Below are positions 58,370 to 64,000 of a stretch of DNA of 64,000 bases, piece by piece. The first letter of the stretch is position 1; each line of letters opens with the position of its first letter. The stretch spans positions 5,186,622-5,250,621 of the forward strand of contig NW_023998431.1 of the NCBI RefSeq assembly GCF_014805625.2. Reading direction: 5' to 3'. The notes beneath the pieces are model-generated. The model was not told where the DNA came from, searched no databases, and was given only the letters and a program-made list of their open reading frames with translations. The DNA comes from Glossina fuscipes (taxonomy: Eukaryota > Arthropoda > Insecta > Diptera > Glossinidae). The translations under genes and the position numbers were made by a program.

Positions 58370-58820
58370 TGACAAGTAAGAAAATTATAATTGGGTGTGG
58401 CCTATAATTTTTCCTATTAAAAAATAGCATTGATGTCCTATAACATTAAATCGCTGTAGTTTAGAAGTAGCGAGCAAAAAACACAATTTTATTTTTGCTT
58501 TCGTAAACAGAGCTATCCTCAATTTCGGTTGCATTTTGGGCGTCTCTATCAATCGATTTGGTCCATTTTCAATGCCAACTTGTCGACAATAATATCGATT
58601 GCTTCTACCAAATTTAAAGCCATTTTCTTCATTCGAAAGTTGAACAGATTATTTGTTACAGGCTTTATGCAGCCGGATAGACGGACATAATCGATTATGA
58701 ATTGGGTACTTATTACAGTTATATGGAGGTATATATATTATAGGATCCCAAAAGTTTCCTTCTAGATATTGCGCACGTTTTGGTGAAACGAATATATCCG
58801 ATGGGTGTGCAAAAAGCGTC
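58370..58820 (+). repeat. Dispersed repeat family 1, plus orientation
   Basis: Begins acaagtaagaaaattataat, passes a gcagccggatagacggacat tract (58670-58690) and ends near cgatgggtgtgc (58800-58811), in the same order as at 34500-35460 but with internal deletions. Confidence 0.65.
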
Positions 58821-59224
58821 GAATTATTAGAGAAGCTTCAGACTAATTGTATTATGATTGTATTACGAGGCTATGTTGAAGAATAAAGTCATATTTCATA
58901 AAAAAACAAAAAAATATATTCTTCATATTTTGTCTCGGGACTGAGTAATATATATATATATATATATGTATATAATTTTTAATATTTGGAGATCGTAACA
59001 CTGCTCTCAGCATATGGTTGAGCAGCAGATGCAGACAGTAGAATATGGCGCTCCCGAAGGCATCTCTATAATAATGTTTGTCTTTATCAAAACAAATCCG
59101 TGAAAGCAAAAAAATGCAAATGCGGACAAATTGCAATGAATACCGAATTTAACACAACCCATTCGCCTTTATAAAAATCTTAGACTCTTGTGCTACACAG
59201 TTATCTACGTCGCAGTAAAGAATT

Positions 59225-59310
59225 TTCGCTCCATCAATCGGAGTAGGGAGCGAACACCTGGATCGCTCGGATAAGTGCCGGACCACTAGACTGCACGGAA
59301 GCCTTCTATT
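59225..59310 (-). repeat. tRNA-like sequence, possible SINE head
   Basis: On the minus strand GCAGTCTAGTGGTCCGGCAC resembles a Pol III A box (TCTAGTGGTTAG of Glu/Gly/Asp tRNAs) and GTGTTCGCTCCC resembles a B box. Spacing is short and arms do not form a full cloverleaf, so this is not called as a tRNA gene. Confidence 0.4.
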
Positions 59311-61679
59311 AATAATTATGCTTTCACGTGTTTAAAGAAAATGGTAATTGAAAGAAGTAGAATTAATTTAAAATTATAAATAATGAGTGAAACATGATTT
59401 GCTGAAAAAAAGTAGCTCTTCTTAATAAAGATTCGCTGTATCGTATAGCATTCAAATTATACGATGCACTTAAAATATGCCATAAAATATGTTTGCAATT
59501 TGATTATAGGTATAGGTATGGGTGTAGCTTCAGAGAAATCCCCAAAGTTCGACGAAGATGGTTTTACCAGACAAATGCCAAAGGTTATCGACCAAAACGG
59601 CAAACATTTGATTTAATAAACGCAGTTCGATTATCGCTTTTGACGTGTATTGAATTTTTATTATACTACGAGACGCAGTAGAACATAAGTTAAAATTTAT
59701 TCGCATACCTTTGTTTATCCATGGCCAGCTTAAACAAAGAAAACTAACTATTCATAATATTAATATGCAAGTTTTTGAATAGTGGGGGGAAAAATTGCAT
59801 TTTTTGAATAGGAATACCATTAAGAAAACTATAAATAAAATATAATGCATAATAATAGAAAATAAAGAAATCAATAGGAACATATTTAATATCAAAGTTT
59901 AGTGTAATAGTTTCGACTTCACTGTAAATGCAAAGCTAAACAAGCACAACAAACGCCACAGGTTGTAAAAAGGACGTTTGAATGTCATTTTTAGTTCAGT
60001 TAAATAATCCATAAATTCATGCTTAAATGTGAGTGAACGCCGTCCGGCGTGTTATCTAAGCCAAAGCTGTGATTGGCATAAAAAAAGAGGGTGTGACTCT
60101 TAACCAAAAATCGATTTTTCAAGTTTGACTACATTGCAAATTTCACTTTACATACAATATGACTAACATTTCAAAAATGCCATAGGCTGCACACGCTTAA
60201 GCACTCACGTCCACCATGCCCTTGGTGATTGTCCTTTATTGTTTGGTTTGTGTTTTTTGACGTTCGTTAAATATAACACGCAAAACTCTCACTACTAGAG
60301 AGTATTTTCTCTTCTAAAAAACACACATAAAACGAAATAAGACGCAAATGTATACAGCATATGTTATCACAAACTTGATGAACGAATGAATAAGAAAGAC
60401 GGTTCAAATGCGCCCTTCCACCCATTAAGATCAAGATAACGATCTAGATATATTATAACATTTTTTTATCGCTTAAAAATCGGTCCGAAAATCCATCTTT
60501 GTCAGCAATTGTTAATGGTTTTCTTTTACCAAAAACAAAAAAACAACATCTTCATATTTCAATTTATCTCAGACAGATTGAGACCAACTTGCTAAGCAAC
60601 TAGTCCAAATATCAGAACCGCTTGTTCGTGCAATTAGCGAATAGCGATTGCAACAAAACATCATAGGTATCTATATATTCGACCTATATATTCCAAATAT
60701 AATTCGAGTTGACATTTCTCTTCATACGCTTAAGAGAGTAAGCAAGTTCTCTCTTAAGAATTTTTTCCCTCTGGCATGTATATATTGTAGGAAGGCTTGG
60801 AATGTTTACTAAAATCATACTCATTCTCACGCTTTTTTTTTATTATTATTTATAACATATTCCAATGTGGCATTGGAAGTAAAAGAAGGCTCGTCCTACA
60901 ACACCAACGACAAAACAACACGTATTGCGTACGAAAAACTAGAAATAAGAAGCAACTTATTGTGAGGCCAGTCAATGTCACATTCAAATTATACAAAGTT
61001 TTTTTTTTTTTTTTTACACTGTAGATTAACATTTTTTATATAAGTGCAAGCACTGTCAAAATGAATGCAAAGAGGCTAAGAGGCAGATACCTCGTAGCAA
61101 TCTCTAGAAACCGCACGCACACATATCAGCAGTTCTTAAGATAGTCTCTCTATCTTATACGTTTCCAGAGCGTTTTCATAGTGTAATCAACAAGTATGCG
61201 AGAAAACCAGTACATAGCATTTGATATTTCTCAATAGAATTTAGTGTTACCGCTTGATTTTAACTAAATCGTTTCAGTTATATAAACCGAGGCGGCCGTC
61301 AAATCAATGAATAATATTCGACCAAAGATTTATGCTTTGTCGTGGTCATGATCATAATCGAAAAGTTTTTCTTAAGGGTATTCTTAATGAAATTTTTATT
61401 ATCAAATACAGTGAGACGCATTAATATTGTATTCTTTCGCTAAACAAAAGTAAACGCTTGTTGAACGTAGTCCATTGTCCAAACATAAAAATTGTTTTTA
61501 CTATTTTGCACTACTAGGGAATATATATATATATATAAAATATATAGAAAAACAAACAAACAAAACATTATTCCAGTAGAGAAGAAAATTAAGTAACTAC
61601 AGCAACTCAAAAAAGCGTCATAGCGTCATTAATATTGCATTTTTTTTCATATAAGGAGCGATACGACGACAAGAAACAG
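59311..61679. other. Gene-poor stretch
   Basis: No supported gene. A perfect 10-bp hairpin (cttaagagag / ctctcttaag, 10-nt loop) lies at 60729-60758. A TA microsatellite lies near 61519-61540. Confidence 0.4.
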
Positions 61680-61915
61680 GATATTATTAAAAATTAATAT
61701 TCGATGGGGTATCCGTTTTTCTTAGTAACGTCATTTAAACGTTTCGACATAATTCGTGTAATTTTTCTTATGTAAGAAACAGGGATCTTTATCTATTTTT
61801 CAGATCTTCAACGGAAGAGATTGAGTGTTTTCGCACACGCCGATCTATTTCATCCTAGATATTTTTGATGGGGTTCATGCCTGGCGATTGGGGAAGAGGG
61901 ATAATCTACTGGAAT
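61680..61915 (-). pseudogene. Tc1-like transposase C-terminal remnant
   Basis: Minus strand: PLPQSPGMNPIKNI*DEID then RRVRKHSISSVEDLK, the SPDLNPIEN-W-elid region after the second Asp of Tc1 transposases, with the Trp codon now a stop and the catalytic Glu changed to Lys. After a frameshift, RIMSKRLNDVTKKNGYPIEY matches the usual C-terminal end. Upstream domains are absent. Confidence 0.8.
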
Positions 61916-64000
61916 AATGTTTTGTTTGTCTTATTTATTTATTTTAGTGCGTAATTCCTAGTAATACAACATAGCAAACAAAATTTTTATATTTGAACAT
62001 TGAACTAGGTTTAACAATTGTTTACTTTTTGTCGAGCGAAAAACCCAATATTAATGAGACTCACTATATCTTTTCTCTATCATGTCCGCTATTTACAGTT
62101 GATCACAAAAACACGTTATAAACTCTTAGCAGCGTGATGCCCGTTTTAGGGGGGATGTGCGTAATCAATAAGTTCGAGCCCTTCTACTCTTTCCAATTTT
62201 GTATTTATTTCTTAATGTAATTAGCAAATCAACATTACGTATTGTAACAGACAACCCAAACATTCCATAAATTATATTGATCATCGTTTAGCGTAAGGTC
62301 CTACGCCAGTTTAGTAATTATATCTGAAGCATTGCATACATAAAAATGAACACAATCTGCTCATAATGGGCAAACCGTTGCATCTTACAACATTTAATAT
62401 TTCTGCCCGGAAAATGATAAGATAATAGTTACACTATTAAGATCATCCAAAGTAAATTACAATATCGGATTTGTTGCAATTTTATAGATTGACTTTTTAG
62501 GACAATGCTTTTTCACTCATACAGTTTTACATTTAAGATCAAGCAAGAATTTAACAAAAACCCTATAAGTACAAGAATTCACCCAAACCTATTACCCAGA
62601 AAGAAAAATAGTCTATATTGCGATAACAGATCTGGCATAGTAATCAGCGGTACCCTGTAGCTTTCGATTTTATAAATACTCTTCTTACTCGGTTTTGGGA
62701 TTTCAAAGTTCAATAAGCATAGAATTGTTTCTGTTTAATTAATAGACTTCAAAATTGATATCATTAATTAAGTCTGGAAGATATAACGTCTACCTCAAAT
62801 TGTTTAACTGACTAATTACTATGTACACCTAATCCTCGTTTTACACAATAGATACGTTTCCAAAAAATTCGCATAAAAAAGATATTGACTAGATGGAAAA
62901 ATATTAGATTAAGTCCAGACATAAAAAAGTAGCTGAAAAATACGATAAACAGTATTAGAGAATTCTTGTTAGAAATCACTTAAAAGTTTATTTTGAACTA
63001 CAAAAATAGTGCAGTCAGAATCTGCTTACTTAAAGTTTTTCTTCTCAATCTTGGCATATAAAATGCGAAAATCAACTAGAATCAGATCAATATTTATTTA
63101 AAACGACCTATTATTAAATAAATATCAAATTGCTATAGAACTATAGAAAAATATCGTTTGGAATCAATGTACATATATGTATATATGTATACTGAAATGG
63201 ATCTTCGCTCTATTTTGCAATCTATCTATCGTGTTTTTTTTTTTTTTTTTTTATTAAAACAATATTAGGTAGTAATGAAAATGAAAAAATATTAATTAAT
63301 TAAAACATTTAAAAACATTAATTACCTTCAGACAAATTATAACAAAGCCCTAGCTGATTTTAAATGTTACGAGTTCTTACAAAAATAAGGTTAAATCGCT
63401 AATGCATAACAAAGGACGCTTTAATATGAAAAGTTTTCGAGCTTCCTTGACCACCTTATAGACATTTAATTTAAGGGCATTTTGAATCCCAAAACACTAC
63501 ACTACAAAAAAAAATGACACATATATGGTTATTTAAATTATGCGAAATGAAAAGATCATGCTCAAGGTGATATTTTCATGAAATGAAAAGATTATGTTCA
63601 AGTTGATATTTTCATCTCTTTCATTTCACTCTGTTTCAAATTTTGCACTCAGGATAACATTGCAAGTAAATATTTTTTTTTTAATATTTATTTAAACGTC
63701 ATTTCAATCATTAATCATATAGTATGTTTGTTTGCTTCACATTTTTTATTTAATATAAAATTTTTGGATTTTCAATGAAGTTGTTAATATGAGACATCGA
63801 AATTTATTCTAAAATACCATCAGTAGAAAAAATCCAAAGTGAAGAATTAAATTAAAGTCTGATTAATTATACACTCTAATCTCGCGGGAGGATTTGGAAA
63901 TTTTATACTTTCGAGAGATTGAGTTAAAATATATTCTACGTCAAAAAAACAATTTTTTTGACCAATTCAATGCGGAACTCTCAAAAGCGCACACAGACAT
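61916..64000. other. Gene-poor AT-rich stretch to the window end
   Basis: No coding or RNA feature supported. A 36-bp tandem duplication lies at 63544-63615 and a long T run near 63234-63252. Confidence 0.4.
63544..63615. repeat. 36-bp tandem duplication
   Basis: gaaatgaaaagatcatgctc and its continuation to ttttcat (63544-63579) is repeated directly at 63580-63615 with three substitutions. Confidence 0.85.

Noticed and set aside
1..64000. CRISPR arrays, bacterial operons, rRNA genes, integrated phage
   Set aside because: No regularly spaced identical repeats, ribosomal RNA sequence or prokaryotic gene organisation was seen; the window is eukaryotic throughout.

Overview
The window looks like nuclear DNA of a higher (schizophoran) fly, possibly a tephritid-like fruit fly. 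The reasons are the AT-rich sequence, short introns with canonical GT/AG ends, a single-exon hexokinase very close to fly Hex-A, and dispersed repeats with AAGTAAGAAA-type ends and GACAGACGGACAG tracts that are typical of such flies. The species call is inference. Two runs of N (10 at 9232-9241 and 100 at 45907-46006) show that this is a draft assembly.

Layout: (1) 1.7-2.6 kb, the last two exons of an unidentified two-pass membrane protein. (2) 3-9.6 kb, gene-poor, with SINE copies, dispersed repeats and a mariner fragment. (3) 9.6-20.9 kb, a transposon graveyard, almost all on the minus strand: an I-clade LINE (about 10.75-15.5 kb), a second LINE (about 15.5-19.4 kb) that carries a 1.05-kb GC-rich insertion with a 14-bp target-site duplication, and a decayed ~300-bp tandem array that carries a poly(A)-tailed 100-nt retroposon with a 15-bp duplication. 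(4) 21.8-28.2 kb, the gene-dense part: a FAM210 family mitochondrial protein (+), an ARL2BP-like BART-domain protein (+) and a WDR6-like tRNA-methylation cofactor (-). The last two lie tail to tail, 189 bp apart. (5) 28-46 kb, gene-poor, with LINE pieces, a Tc1 piece and a complete tRNA-derived SINE. (6) 46.2-47.9 kb, an intact hexokinase. (7) 48-64 kb, no recognisable host gene, with dispersed repeats, a decayed mariner and two other Tc1/mariner pieces.

The five host genes are housekeeping or unknown and do not form a pathway. Hexokinase starts glycolysis in the cytosol, FAM210 acts in mitochondria, ARL2BP works with ARL2/ARL3 GTPases, and WDR6 supports 2'-O-methylation of tRNA position 34. 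I found no tRNA or rRNA gene and no CRISPR array. I saw no convincing new multi-gene system. The most unusual items are the poly(A)-tailed 100-nt retroposon family, the GC-rich insertion with its target-site duplication, the complete SINE, a double hairpin at 58.3 kb and several coding-looking orphan exons.
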